From contig NZ_PYAS01000018.1 in NCBI RefSeq assembly GCF_003014695.1, positions 1-64,000 on the forward strand: DNA of 64,000 bases, given 5' to 3'. Each line of letters starts with the position of its first letter. Within the stretch, counting starts at the first letter, position 1. A model generated the notes under the pieces. The model searched no databases. It saw only the letters and a program-made list of their open reading frames with translations, and was not told the origin of the DNA. The translations under genes and the position numbers were made by a program. Source of the stretch: Dyadobacter jiangsuensis (GTDB lineage Bacteria > Bacteroidota > Bacteroidia > Cytophagales > Spirosomataceae). This document shows, piece by piece, positions 23,951-33,301 of the stretch.

Positions 23951-26578
23951 TCAGTCGGCGCGAAGGCTCTTCACCGGGTTCATTAATGCAGCTTTAAGAC
24001 TTTGGAAGCTTACTGTCAGCAGGGTGATCGCTAATGCGCCCACGCCTGTCCATACGAATACCGACCAGGGAAGCCCGGTGCGGTATTCGTATTTTTGGAG
24101 CCAGGATGCCAGGACGTACCAGGCTATCGGCGATGCAATGATCATCGCCACGATCACCAGCACTGCAAAATCCCTGGAGAGTAATGTCCAGACGCTCCAT
24201 ACCGAAGCGCCCAGTACTTTTCTGACCCCGATTTCCTTCGTTCGCTGCGCGGCTACAAACGATGCCAGCCCGAACAACCCCAGGCAGGAAATGAATACCG
24301 CCAGCACGGTGAAGAAACCGGCCAGTTTACCGATGCGCTCCTCTGCACGGAATTTGCCATCGTATTCCTGATCGAGGAAACGATAGTCGAACGGCACGGC
24401 CGGGGCATATTTGCGGAACACTTTCTCGACCTTTGCGAGCGCGTCCGGCGCGCTCATACCCGGACGTAAGCGCATAGTAACCACGCGCGCAGGCCACGGC
24501 GCAATATAGTAAATGGCATGCTGCACCGGCTCATAGGGCGACTCCATCACCATGCCTTCCACTACCCCTACCACATGCAGCGGCTGCGTACCCCATGTAA
24601 CAGTCTCGCCAACAGGGTTTTCCAGCCCCATAAACTTCACCGCTTCTTCGTTCAGGATCACAGCGAGTTTGTCGGTTGAATATTGGCGCGAAAAGTCCCT
24701 CCCCTGCTTGATTTTCCAGCCCACGGTCTTGCCGAACTCTTCCGTGACACCAAATGTGACGAATGGCCTGTCGCGGTTCATGTCTTTTCCGCGCCACGTA
24801 AAGCCGGTTTCGTTCTGTCTTTTCTCGGTGAGCGGCGTGGTGGTTTTGGTCACCTCCACAATCGCGCCGGTTTCCAGCAGTTCGTTGCGGAATGGTTCGA
24901 AATGATTATTAATGTCGAGCGTAGGCATGTCGATCATCACCAGGCCGGTACGATCGTAACCGACGGGACGATCTTTGGTGTATTGTATTTGCCTGAAAAC
25001 CATTACTGTACCGATAATCAGCGTCACCGAAACCGTAAACTGCACGACCACCAGCACCTGTCGTGGAATGTAAGCTAACCGTCCGGCGCGGAAAGTACCT
25101 TTCAGCACATTGACTGCCTTGAAAGACGACAGGTAAAATGCGGGGTAACTTCCAGCCAAAAAGCCCGTCATCACACAAAATGCCAGCGCCAACAGCCAGA
25201 ACACAGGATTTGCCCAAAGAATGGCCATCTTTTTATCAGCCATATTATTGAAATACGGCATAGCGAGTTGTGCGAGCGCGATGGCGATCACGAACGCGAT
25301 AAACACCACGAGAAACGACTCACTGAAAAACTGCCCGACCAGCTGTCCCCGTAACGACCCTACCGCCTTCCGCACACCCACCTCGCGTGCGCGCTTCTCC
25401 GAGCGTGCGGTGCTCAGATTCATAAAATTAATGCAAGCCAGCAGCAACACGAATGCTCCCACAATGCCGAACAGCCAGACATACTGAATGCGCCCGCCGG
25501 TATTGAACCCTTCTTCCCAATTGGAATACAAATGCCACTGGTCCATTGGATGCAGGAATGCCTTTGCCTGGGTGTCGCGGTCAGTCCCGGTGAGTTTGTT
25601 GAGCCGAACCGGGGCGATAGCCGACGAAACCGCTGTGAGCTCCGAGCGGTCGGCGAGCTGCACGAAAACCTCGGTGAAGTTATTATTCCATTGATCCTTG
25701 TTCCTGACTCCATAGGCGACACGGGTAATGTATAATTCCCAGGGAGCGATGAATGCTGTGTTGGCGAACGTTGTATTGTGCGGCAGGTCGCGGTACACGC
25801 CGGTAACCTTCACGGCCAGCTCGTTATCGATCTTCAACACCCGATTGACCGCGTCACCATTCCCGAACAACGTCCGGGCGGCCGACTCCGACAGCAGCAC
25901 CGACGCGGGATCCGACAGCCCGGCCCTGCTTCCGCTAACCATCTCGAGCGATAGCATTTCGGCAATTCCCGGCTCCATAAACCGGCCCGGTTTGTTGAAT
26001 TTCAGGTCTTTGAAAGAAAGAATATGGCTCTCCTCTCGCGTACTGCTCACGATATGCTTGAAATACCCTCCGTACGACAGCCTCAGTTCACGGCCCATCG
26101 GCGCTGGTACCGAGTTGTGGGTGAAGATAATGCCGCCAAGGTTTTGCGTTTGCATTACCTGGGCAATGCGTGTGTGATTTTGGAATGATTGGTTGAAAGA
26201 AACTTCGTCGTACAGCCACAAGCCAATGAGCAATGCCACTGCCATGCCGCTTGCAAGGCCCGCGATGTTGATGAACGAGTACATTTTGTTTTTGGCAAGA
26301 TTCCGCCGGGCCACTTTGAAGTAGTTACTGATCATAATCATATTGAGATGGGACGGCCGGGAATATTGTTCTGCCCTCCGGCGACGGCGTACCAGTGGCG
26401 GCAACACGGACAATACATTGAGTATATAGCGCATCGTAGCCTGGAAATGTCCGCCTCGGGCATACCAGTAATCGTAGAGCTCATCGAGATCACCGCCGAC
26501 TTCCTCACGGGTTTCTTCGGGATGCAACCACTGGAACAGGCGCTGCGCCCAGCGTGGTGGTGCGGAAGGATTTTTCAT
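23951..26578 (-). CDS. FtsX-like ABC transporter permease (MacB-type)
   Basis: An 875-residue inner-membrane permease with two FtsX-like blocks. The first 85 residues are the Bacteroidota permease-prefix segment (RWAQRLFQWLHPEETREEVGGDLDELY). A first TM at about residue 106-125, the large periplasmic MacB-type domain, and three TM helices around residues 365-490 (EKRAREVGVRKAVGSLRGQL between them) follow. A second such block ends near RTKEIGVRKVLGAS, with three TM helices. Such proteins pair with a cytoplasmic ATPase, which is not adjacent. The PadR gene overlaps its start by four bases (ATGA), so the regulator and permease are co-expressed. Confidence 0.92.
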   Translation of the reverse strand: MKNPSAPPRWAQRLFQWLHPEETREEVGGDLDELYDYWYARGGHFQATMRYILNVLSVLPPLVRRRRRAEQYSRPSHLNMIMISNYFKVARRNLAKNKMYSFINIAGLASGMAVALLIGLWLYDEVSFNQSFQNHTRIAQVMQTQNLGGIIFTHNSVPAPMGRELRLSYGGYFKHIVSSTREESHILSFKDLKFNKPGRFMEPGIAEMLSLEMVSGSRAGLSDPASVLLSESAARTLFGNGDAVNRVLKIDNELAVKVTGVYRDLPHNTTFANTAFIAPWELYITRVAYGVRNKDQWNNNFTEVFVQLADRSELTAVSSAIAPVRLNKLTGTDRDTQAKAFLHPMDQWHLYSNWEEGFNTGGRIQYVWLFGIVGAFVLLLACINFMNLSTARSEKRAREVGVRKAVGSLRGQLVGQFFSESFLVVFIAFVIAIALAQLAMPYFNNMADKKMAILWANPVFWLLALAFCVMTGFLAGSYPAFYLSSFKAVNVLKGTFRAGRLAYIPRQVLVVVQFTVSVTLIIGTVMVFRQIQYTKDRPVGYDRTGLVMIDMPTLDINNHFEPFRNELLETGAIVEVTKTTTPLTEKRQNETGFTWRGKDMNRDRPFVTFGVTEEFGKTVGWKIKQGRDFSRQYSTDKLAVILNEEAVKFMGLENPVGETVTWGTQPLHVVGVVEGMVMESPYEPVQHAIYYIAPWPARVVTMRLRPGMSAPDALAKVEKVFRKYAPAVPFDYRFLDQEYDGKFRAEERIGKLAGFFTVLAVFISCLGLFGLASFVAAQRTKEIGVRKVLGASVWSVWTLLSRDFAVLVIVAMIIASPIAWYVLASWLQKYEYRTGLPWSVFVWTGVGALAITLLTVSFQSLKAALMNPVKSLRAD

Positions 26579-26913
26579 AGTTTTCCCATTTCAAGGGTAT
26601 GCGGTGGTATTTGTCTCCATAGTTCGGCCCTAACCTGCTGGACATCCTGGATCGCCCGGCTGCCGAGTGCCGTAATGCGGAAAAGACGTTTCCGCCTTCC
26701 GCCGCGCTGCGTGGTAGCCCCGCCCAGCTCCGATCGCACGAAGCCTTTTTCTTCCAGACGAATGAGCGTATTATGCACCGTACCAAAGGCTACCAACCGG
26801 CCCATCGACTGCTCTATTTCCTGGCTGATCGTCACGCCATAGGCTTCTCCATCCAGTACTGCAACCATGAGCAGCACGATTTCTTCAAATTCTCCGAGGT
26901 AAGTTCTTCTCAT
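26575..26913 (-). CDS. PadR family transcriptional regulator
   Basis: A 112-residue PadR-type regulator with a winged helix. FEEIVLLMVAVLDGEAYGVTI is the first helix pair, and SMGRLVAFGTVHNTLIRLEEKGFVRSEL contains the recognition helix and wing; ITALGSRAIQDVQQVR is the dimerising helix. Its stop codon overlaps the start of the ABC permease gene as ATGA, a layout often seen when PadR controls its own membrane partner. It probably represses the pair in response to a small hydrophobic molecule. The intergenic region towards the divergent NarL-type regulator is 298 bases. Confidence 0.93.
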   Translation of the reverse strand: MRRTYLGEFEEIVLLMVAVLDGEAYGVTISQEIEQSMGRLVAFGTVHNTLIRLEEKGFVRSELGGATTQRGGRRKRLFRITALGSRAIQDVQQVRAELWRQIPPHTLEMGKL

Positions 26914-27099
26914 AGAGCCGTCGCGGGTTTATTTGTTTACATTTTATCGTACAAATGTCGCGCCACTTTATCTACATCAATTCAACTCACTAAAAATCAA
27001 TGCATTAATAACAAATCCGCACTGCACTGGCTGTTCATTTGCGGACACTCCCGAAACCGACCGGACAAATGCGAAGCTGCATAACCCGTGTCAGCAACC

Positions 27100-27116
27100 G
27101 TACAGCCGGGCTGTAC
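27100..27116. promoter_or_regulatory. Palindrome GTACAGCC-G-GGCTGTAC
   Basis: A perfect 8-base inverted repeat with one spacer base, 96 bases upstream of the response regulator start and 187 bases upstream of the PadR gene. It lies in a 298-base divergent intergenic region and is a candidate dimer-binding site, for the response regulator or PadR. The rest of the region shows nothing else I can name. Confidence 0.45.
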
Positions 27117-27211
27117 AAGCAGAATGTGGCCATTTTAGCATTGAGGTTTATTTGCAGAACCGCTCGAAATGTTGCGATATTGCCACCGATTGTATTCTCA
27201 ACGTTCGATAA

Positions 27212-27841
27212 ATGATGAAAATATTAATAGCCGACGACCATTCGCTGGTGCGTTACGGGCTAAAATTGGCACTTCACAACCATTTTAAGGACAGTCAGAT
27301 CGACGAAAGCTGGGACGGAGCGTCGGTCAAAGCGCAGTTTGCGATGCATGCATATGACCTGCTGCTGCTGGACCTGAACATGCCGGAGACGGATTCGACC
27401 GTCCTGCTGCAATGGATCCTGGAATTTCATGCGAATACCAAAGTACTGGTAGTTTCCATGAATGATGAAAGCATTTTCGGGAAGCGTTCGCTGCAACAGG
27501 GAGCGCATGGTTACCTTGAAAAGGACTCTTCGCCGGAAGAACTTCTGAAAGCGGTAACCACCATCCTGAACGGAAAGCGTTATGCGAGCGCCAACCTGGC
27601 TACTATCCTGATCAACGACACATTGGCGGGCAAATCAGGCAATCCTTTCGACCAGCTTACTACCAGGGAGTTCCAGGTAGCGATTTACCTGGCCAAGGAT
27701 TATTCCGTGACGCAGATCAGCGAAATTCTACAAGTTCAGTACACGTCGGTCAATACGTTCAAGCGAAGGATATTCAAGAAGCTCAACATCGAAAACAAAA
27801 GTGCGCTAGTCAGGCTGGCAGATGCTTATAACCTCGGTTGA
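27212..27841 (+). CDS. NarL/LuxR-type response regulator
   Basis: A 209-residue regulator with a receiver domain (acidic pair D8-D9 in IADDHSLV, phospho-acceptor D54 in LLLLDLNMP, then KVLVVSMNDE) and a LuxR-type helix-turn-helix at about 145-205 (LTTREFQVAIYLAKDYSVTQISEILQVQYTSVNTFKRRIFKKLN). In the HTH the usual first-helix residues are partly changed (TREFQ instead of xREREV). Its 3' end overlaps by 36 bases with the convergent histidine kinase, a strong hint that the two form one pair. It lies downstream of the palindrome at 27100. Confidence 0.92.
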   Translation: MMKILIADDHSLVRYGLKLALHNHFKDSQIDESWDGASVKAQFAMHAYDLLLLDLNMPETDSTVLLQWILEFHANTKVLVVSMNDESIFGKRSLQQGAHGYLEKDSSPEELLKAVTTILNGKRYASANLATILINDTLAGKSGNPFDQLTTREFQVAIYLAKDYSVTQISEILQVQYTSVNTFKRRIFKKLNIENKSALVRLADAYNLG

Positions 27842-28696
27842 ATGCAGCCGGGATACAAACGGGCTGTGCAACACCAGCCCGCCTATACTCACCAAGGTGC
27901 CTTCTCCCTTGCTGCTTTTGACGGACATCGTGAAGCCCAGGGTGTGGGCGAAATCTGCGATCAGCTGATAGCCGAGCCGGCTGTTCGGTTCGACGGGCGC
28001 ATTAACGACCGGGTTGGACAGCCGTCGCCGGATTTTTTGCAACTCGCTGGCGAGCATTCCGCTTCCATTGTCCGCGATCGTAAGCACCGGGCTATTTTCC
28101 GAGTTGGTGAAAACCAGGCGCACTTCCCCGCCGCGCGTGTGCTTGTTGGCGTTGTCGATCAGGTTGCGCAGGATCGCTTTCAGGATATCACGGTTGGTAT
28201 AAACGAAAACGTCCTCCGGGCAATCTACGATCAGCACATTCTTGTTGAGCAGCACCATGTCTTCAAAAAACTGCTGCAATTCCCCCGCCAGTTCATTGAG
28301 TGAGAATGAATGCTGTGCGGGCTGGAAGTCCTCGTGCTGCGAGCGGGCCCATAGGTTAACCTCCTTCACAAATGCATGGATATTCCCCGTAGCTTTCTTG
28401 ATTTCCTCCGTACCCGCCTTCACCTCGGGAAGCTGGTTATTGGCCGCAAAACGCGACACATGATCGGAAAGGACATTCAGGAAATGCAGGGGCGATTGAA
28501 GATCGTGGGCGATCATCATCGTAATCTTCTGTTTGAGTCCATTGCTGTATTCAAGCCTGCGCGAGAGGTCCTCCACCTGTTGTTCCAGTTCTCTTTTGGC
28601 AAGATCGAGCCGGAAGTACCGGTCCCGCACCCACAGAAAAAAAGCCAGCAGCGACACCACTGTCAAAACCATGACACAGATCCATTGAAAGATCAT
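27806..28696 (-). CDS. Sensor histidine kinase
   Basis: A 296-residue kinase with one N-terminal membrane helix (ICVMVLTVVSLLAFFLWV), a coiled coil (about 30-58), the phospho-acceptor H64 in MIAHDLQSPLHFL and an ATP-binding domain with LRNLIDNANKHT as N box, DNGSGM and a G-box SRLGYQLIADF. It has no periplasmic sensor of note, so sensing may be through the membrane or by a partner. The stop lies within the 3' end of the convergent NarL-type regulator gene, so the two are likely functional partners with opposing transcripts. The C-terminus is unusually long after the last G-box. Confidence 0.9.
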   Translation of the reverse strand: MIFQWICVMVLTVVSLLAFFLWVRDRYFRLDLAKRELEQQVEDLSRRLEYSNGLKQKITMMIAHDLQSPLHFLNVLSDHVSRFAANNQLPEVKAGTEEIKKATGNIHAFVKEVNLWARSQHEDFQPAQHSFSLNELAGELQQFFEDMVLLNKNVLIVDCPEDVFVYTNRDILKAILRNLIDNANKHTRGGEVRLVFTNSENSPVLTIADNGSGMLASELQKIRRRLSNPVVNAPVEPNSRLGYQLIADFAHTLGFTMSVKSSKGEGTLVSIGGLVLHSPFVSRLHSTEVISICQPD

Positions 28697-29040
28697 AATT
28701 CACCACCGGGTTAGATTTGGGGTTTTCAGTGAACTTAGTATCGGGAAGGGTGCTTTGATGATTGTTATACAAAGAAATCGTTTTTGTAGTAAATATTGGT
28801 ACAAGGGCTAATATTTTTGCTATAATTTCTACATAAACACTAGAAATAGTAAATAAACTCCGCCCAAAACATAGCATTATCGCAAAAAATAAACAACCCG
28901 GTCGCACATAGAGCCCGCCTTGTGACTTTTCGTCCATCGCGCCGATCCATTCATCCATCCCCCATAATCCGGCCTTTGTCATATTTTCCTTTCAGCCTTG
29001 CGTGCGTGCTACCATTTTTGTTGCGTCAATTACCAAAACC
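28697..29040. other. Divergent AT-rich intergenic region, no gene
   Basis: This 344-base stretch separates the kinase (minus) from the outer-membrane barrel gene (plus) and holds both promoters. I see no ORF of merit. It contains AATTTCTACAT at 28824-28834, whose complement ATGTAGAAATT recurs at 34077-34087 before other response regulator genes, and TTGTAGTAAATATT near 28786. No terminator or riboswitch is visible. Confidence 0.55.
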
Positions 29041-31605
29041 ATGAAAATGCGAAGAATTCTCCTCATTGTTTCCATCCTCGCCAGCTCACTCCTATCTCCG
29101 GCATTTGCCCAATTCCCCGGCGCAGGAAGCAGCCAGCCCAAAGCCCTGCCGGGAACCGCCGGCGACCAAAGTCCAAAAGGATCGGCCAAGATCACCGGTT
29201 CCGTTGTAGATTCCGCATCTTCAAAACCCATTGAATTTGTGAGCGTTGCCTTATATGACAAAGCCAACAACAAGGCAGTAGACGGTACAGTGGCTGATGA
29301 ACAAGGGAAGTTCACCCTCAATAAACTCGCTGCCGGCGACTATAAGGTACTCATTTCCTTCATTGGCTATGCCAACAAGACGATCGACAACATCAAGCTC
29401 GCCAAGGGCCAGGATGCAGATCTCGGCACGATCAGCCTTGGTTCCAATACCAAAACGCTCAACGAAGTAACGGTTACCGGCCAGGCCGCGCTGATCGAGG
29501 AAAAGGTGGACAGGCTCGTTTACAATGCTGAGAAAGATATTACGGCAAAAGGTGGCGATGCTACCGATATTTTGCGCAAAGTCCCATTACTTACCGTGGA
29601 CCTCGACGGAAATGTCTCGCTCCGCGGCAGCCAGAACATCCGCGTGTTGATCAACAACAAGCCGAGTACCATTATCGCGAACAGCGTGGCCGACGCGTTG
29701 AAGCAAATTCCGGCCGATCAGATCAAATCGGTGGAAGTGATCACGAGCCCATCGGCTAAATATGATGCCGAAGGATCCGGCGGGATCATCAATATCATCA
29801 CCAAAAAGAACTCGCTGCAAGGCCTCAACCTGAATATCGACGCCGGTGTAGGAAACCGCGGCTCGATGCTCGCATTGAACGGCGGTTACCGCAAAGGCAA
29901 GGCCGGTTTCACCATCGGTGGTTTTGGTCGCGGCATGTACAATACCGTTACCAAAACATCTCTCGAACAAACCAGCACCGTGGAAAATATCGCGACTACC
30001 ACCCGCCAGACAGGCGACGGTTCGAGCCACGGGCTGTTCGGGAACTACAACCTGGGCTTCGATTACGATATTGCCAAAAACCAAAGCCTTACGGCCGGTG
30101 TGAAATATGGCGTGCGGAACTTCTCGAACCAGCAGGACCTCGTTACCCGCCTGATGAAAACCGGCAGGCCGGACGAGCTCTCGGCACGTAATGTCGCAGC
30201 CGACAACCTTTCGGGAACCGTGGATGTGAATGTCGACTACCTGCATACGTTCAAACCGCAGCAGGAATGGAGCGTATCGACGCTGTACAGCCGCAACGAT
30301 CTCACCAACGATTTCGACGCAGACATTTTTACGGAAAAAGAACTGACTTCCCGTCAACGCAACCTCAACAAGAGCATCAACCAGGAATTCACGCTTCAAT
30401 CGGACTACCAGACGCCGATCAAGAAGAACCAGATGCTCGAATTCGGTGGGAAAGGCATTTTCAGGGAGGTAAAAAGCAAATACAGCTTCCTGACAGCCGA
30501 ACCTACCGGGGACTACCGCCCCGAAACCGATCAGCCTGCGGGAGATTTGACCTACCATCAGAACATCGCAGCAGCGTATTCATCCTATACTTACACCACT
30601 AAAAAGCGCTACACATTGAAGGGAGGCTTGCGTTACGAGCATACGTTCATTGATGCGAGCACCAACGAAGGCGTTGTGGGTGTGGGTAACTACGGTGTGC
30701 TGGTACCTAGCGTGAACGCTTCGAAAACATTTAAGGGAACGACCGTAAAGTTGGGCTACAATCGCCGCATCCAGCGTCCGGGACTTCAACAATTGAACCC
30801 GAACTTCAACTCGGCCAACCCGCAGAACATTACCATCGGTAACCCCGAACTCCGTCCCGAACTGACCAACAACTATGAACTTGGTCTGAGCAAGAATATC
30901 AAGAAGACCTACGTGAATGCGACATTCTTCGGCCGCTTTACCAACAATGCGATCTCGCAGGTGCGCCAGCCCTCGGATACGCTCGATGGCGCGATCGTGA
31001 CCACGTACGAGAACATCGGAAAGCAGCACGCATACGGCGCCAACATTTTCGCCAACATTGCAGCTACTTCGAAAATCAACTTCGGGATATTTGCCAATGC
31101 ATTCTACACCAAACTGACCGGCCAGACGATCGGACAAAATGGGCTTTCGCAAGAAATCGATAACGATGGCATAAACATTAGCGGGGGTATCTTCTCGCAG
31201 GCCACTTTCGGAAACGGCTGGGGCGCGCAGGCATTCGGGTTCATGCAAGGCCAGCAGATCCAGCTTCAAGGCAAGCAGGGCGGCTTCGGCTTCTATACGA
31301 TTGGTGTGAAGAAGGAATTTGCCAACAAAAAGGCCAGCCTCGGCCTCGCTGCTGAAAACTTCCTGAGCAAAAGGTTTAAAATGCATACCGAATTGACTTC
31401 CTTGCAGTTCAACCAGGTCAACGACGTATACCTTTACAACCGCGGATTCCGCCTGACATTCACCTACAAAATCGGTAAAATGACGATGGAACAGCCGAAA
31501 AGAAAGGCCAAGTCGGTCAACAACGACGACGTGAAGAGCGACGGCGGCGGACAACAAGGTGGCGGAGGCGGTGGCCAGGGCGGCGGCGGAAACGCACCTC
31601 GCTAG
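29041..31605 (+). CDS. Outer-membrane beta-barrel protein with carboxypeptidase-regulatory-like domain (TonB-dependent receptor family)
   Basis: An 854-residue outer-membrane protein with a signal peptide ending at FAQ. A carboxypeptidase-regulatory-like domain follows (ITGSVVDSASSKPIEFVSVA, about 50-130), then a plug-like domain (ILRKVPLLTVDLDGNVSLRG, VEVITSPSAKYDAEGSGGIINI) and a barrel of the OMP_b-brl_3 type (RRIQRPGLQQLNPNFNSANP). The end is Gly/Gln-rich (GGGQQGGGGGGQGGGG). I start at the ATG at 29041, 39 bases after the first in-frame start, since it begins the signal peptide. Such proteins often serve import or surface functions; the ligand is unknown. The LolA-like gene follows 75 bases downstream. 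Confidence 0.9.
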   Translation: MKMRRILLIVSILASSLLSPAFAQFPGAGSSQPKALPGTAGDQSPKGSAKITGSVVDSASSKPIEFVSVALYDKANNKAVDGTVADEQGKFTLNKLAAGDYKVLISFIGYANKTIDNIKLAKGQDADLGTISLGSNTKTLNEVTVTGQAALIEEKVDRLVYNAEKDITAKGGDATDILRKVPLLTVDLDGNVSLRGSQNIRVLINNKPSTIIANSVADALKQIPADQIKSVEVITSPSAKYDAEGSGGIINIITKKNSLQGLNLNIDAGVGNRGSMLALNGGYRKGKAGFTIGGFGRGMYNTVTKTSLEQTSTVENIATTTRQTGDGSSHGLFGNYNLGFDYDIAKNQSLTAGVKYGVRNFSNQQDLVTRLMKTGRPDELSARNVAADNLSGTVDVNVDYLHTFKPQQEWSVSTLYSRNDLTNDFDADIFTEKELTSRQRNLNKSINQEFTLQSDYQTPIKKNQMLEFGGKGIFREVKSKYSFLTAEPTGDYRPETDQPAGDLTYHQNIAAAYSSYTYTTKKRYTLKGGLRYEHTFIDASTNEGVVGVGNYGVLVPSVNASKTFKGTTVKLGYNRRIQRPGLQQLNPNFNSANPQNITIGNPELRPELTNNYELGLSKNIKKTYVNATFFGRFTNNAISQVRQPSDTLDGAIVTTYENIGKQHAYGANIFANIAATSKINFGIFANAFYTKLTGQTIGQNGLSQEIDNDGINISGGIFSQATFGNGWGAQAFGFMQGQQIQLQGKQGGFGFYTIGVKKEFANKKASLGLAAENFLSKRFKMHTELTSLQFNQVNDVYLYNRGFRLTFTYKIGKMTMEQPKRKAKSVNNDDVKSDGGGQQGGGGGGQGGGGNAPR

Positions 31606-31680
31606 ACGTTCCGCATCAGGACACAGCGATATTGAATGAAACTTACACAAGCCTGTTTAAACTCAAATACAAATTTCGGT

Positions 31681-32397
31681 ATGAAAACAAACAAACTAAT
31701 TTGGACAATGGCGGTGGCGCTCGTCTCCGCTGCCTCTTACGCGCAGACTGTGGATGAAATCGTGGATAAACACGTCGCTGCCCTGGGTGGGCTCGACAAG
31801 ATCAAGGCTGTAAATACCGTGGTGACCGACCGTTCACTGGCAGTACAAGGCATGGAGATACCAAACAAAACGACGTTGGTAGTAGGCAAATCCGTTCGCA
31901 ACGAATCGACCGTAATGGGCAATACGATGGTCCAGGTGGTCGATAACGGCCAGGGCTGGATGATCCGCCCGACCATGATGGGCGGTACCGGAGAGCCGGA
32001 AGATATGCCCGCCGATCAATTGAAACAACAACTGAGCTCGCTCGATCCATTCGGCGGCCTTGTGAATTATAAGGAAAAAGGCAACAAGGTGGAGCTGGTA
32101 GGCAAGGAATCCGTCGATAAGAAAGACGTTTTCCACCTGAAACTCACTACAAGCGACGGCCAGGTAATCGATGAATTTGTGGATGCCGGCACCTACCTCG
32201 TCACGAAAGTAAAAGTATCCATGAACGGCAACGAAGGCGAAATCGACCTCTCGGACTACAAAGAAGTAGACGGCGTCAAATTCGCGAACACAATGGAAAT
32301 CAGCAACCCGCAAATGGGAACTATGTCGTTCATTACGAATAAGATAACGGTCAACACACCGGTTGACCCGGCGATATTCAAGAAGCCGGCGAAGTAG
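31681..32397 (+). CDS. LolA-like outer-membrane lipoprotein-sorting family protein
   Basis: A 238-residue exported protein. The signal peptide is about 1-21 (ASYAQ cut site), and the mature part opens VDEIVDKHVAALGGLDKIKAVNTVV, a pattern typical of LolA-like domains in Bacteroidota that handle lipids or lipoproteins. A YKEVDGVKFANTMEIS block near residue 190 is the family's other conserved piece. The start at 31681 is preferred to 31636, which lies before the signal peptide. It follows the beta-barrel gene by 75 bases and may share its operon. The stop lies six bases before a large GC-rich inverted repeat. Confidence 0.85.
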   Translation: MKTNKLIWTMAVALVSAASYAQTVDEIVDKHVAALGGLDKIKAVNTVVTDRSLAVQGMEIPNKTTLVVGKSVRNESTVMGNTMVQVVDNGQGWMIRPTMMGGTGEPEDMPADQLKQQLSSLDPFGGLVNYKEKGNKVELVGKESVDKKDVFHLKLTTSDGQVIDEFVDAGTYLVTKVKVSMNGNEGEIDLSDYKEVDGVKFANTMEISNPQMGTMSFITNKITVNTPVDPAIFKKPAK

Positions 32398-32402
32398 GAG
32401 CC

Positions 32403-32505
32403 TGACCGCCGACGGCTGACCACTGACCGCCGACTGTTAATTGTAATGTAAAAAATAAACAGTAACACAAGCAATCGGCTGTCGGCGGTCGGCCGTCGGC
32501 GGTCA
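32403..32505. repeat. Large GC-rich inverted repeat built from TGACCGCCGAC units
   Basis: The left arm (32403-32436) holds TGACCGCCGACGGCTGACCA and then CTGACCGCCGACTG; the right arm (32472-32505) is nearly its reverse complement, ending GGCCGTCGGCGGTCA. The arms contain two copies each of the TGACCGCCGAC / GTCGGCGGTCA unit. It lies between the convergent stop codons at 32397 and 32538, so it can act as a bidirectional terminator, and it has the form of a REP-like palindromic element. Confidence 0.7.
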
Positions 32506-32537
32506 AAAACACAACAGTACCCTACCCCTAGCGTCGT

Positions 32538-33170
32538 TCACCTGAACAACGCTATTTTTTTTGACAATTCGATCGGGTCCTTCACCTCCATTTTATCGTA
32601 GATGCGCCGCTTGTAGGTACTGATCGTGTTCTCTTTCAGATTCATGATCGCGGCGATCTCCTTGGTCCATTTGCCTTCGGTCATCAGCTGCATCACGCGC
32701 CGCTCACGGGGCGAAAGCGAAACGATCGGATTGCCGCCCCTGGTTCGGCCGCTCACGTCGGTGAAGCTGGAAAGGAAAATCTGCTGAACGTCATAGCTCA
32801 CGTAACGGCCGTGGTCGAGGATCGACTGCACGGCATTCACAAATTCCTCCTGCGGTGCCTGTTTGGAAATAAAGCCATCGGCCCCGGCTTGCAGGTAAGG
32901 CAATGCATAAACCTTCTCATCGAACGCCGAGTGGATCAGGATCGAAAGGCCCGGTTGCTTTTCACGGAGGATTTTCATCATCCTGACATTCTCTCCACCA
33001 GGAATATCGATATCCAGCACGGCCAGATCGAAGCGCTCCTGTTCGAGGATCGCGAGTGCTTCCGGGAAAGTCTCGGCATGGCTTACTACCGCCCGCGGGT
33101 AATACTCGGCGAATACCATCCTGAGCCCCAGCAAAATCAGCGGGTGGTCTTCAATACATAGAAATTTCAT
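32538..33170 (-). CDS. NarL/LuxR-type response regulator (cluster copy 1)
   Basis: A 210-residue regulator. The receiver has E7-D8 in CIEDHPLILLGL, phospho-acceptor D53 in AVLDIDIPGG and a Lys at FISKQAPQEEF. The LuxR helix-turn-helix is LSPRERRVMQLMTEGKWTKEIAAIMNLKENTISTYKRRIYDKM (about 148-190). I start at the ATG at 33170, because the upstream extension of 45 residues is not like the family. It resembles the regulators at 33302 and 34403 through the shared pattern Y..PY.KAGADGF.SK, so the three look like duplicates. It is separated by 131 bases from the next one upstream and has no kinase beside it. Confidence 0.9.
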   Translation of the reverse strand: MKFLCIEDHPLILLGLRMVFAEYYPRAVVSHAETFPEALAILEQERFDLAVLDIDIPGGENVRMMKILREKQPGLSILIHSAFDEKVYALPYLQAGADGFISKQAPQEEFVNAVQSILDHGRYVSYDVQQIFLSSFTDVSGRTRGGNPIVSLSPRERRVMQLMTEGKWTKEIAAIMNLKENTISTYKRRIYDKMEVKDPIELSKKIALFR

Positions 33171-33301
33171 AGAGGTGCTAACCGATACAGATAGGGTTAT
33201 AATATTATTTCGTACAATATTAGAAATATTATCAGAAAATAGATTCTCGCTATTTTGTAGAAATATATCGAGGTCCCGACGGTCGCACGCTGCGCATTTG
33301 T

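Noticed and set aside
29587..30558. 323-residue minus-strand ORF
   Set aside because: Antisense to the same barrel gene and without recognisable domains.
30580..31650. 356-residue minus-strand ORF
   Set aside because: It is antisense to the beta-barrel protein gene, whose coding is well supported.
32403..32505. CRISPR array
   Set aside because: The repeats are palindromic and close together, with no unique spacers of even length and no cas genes.
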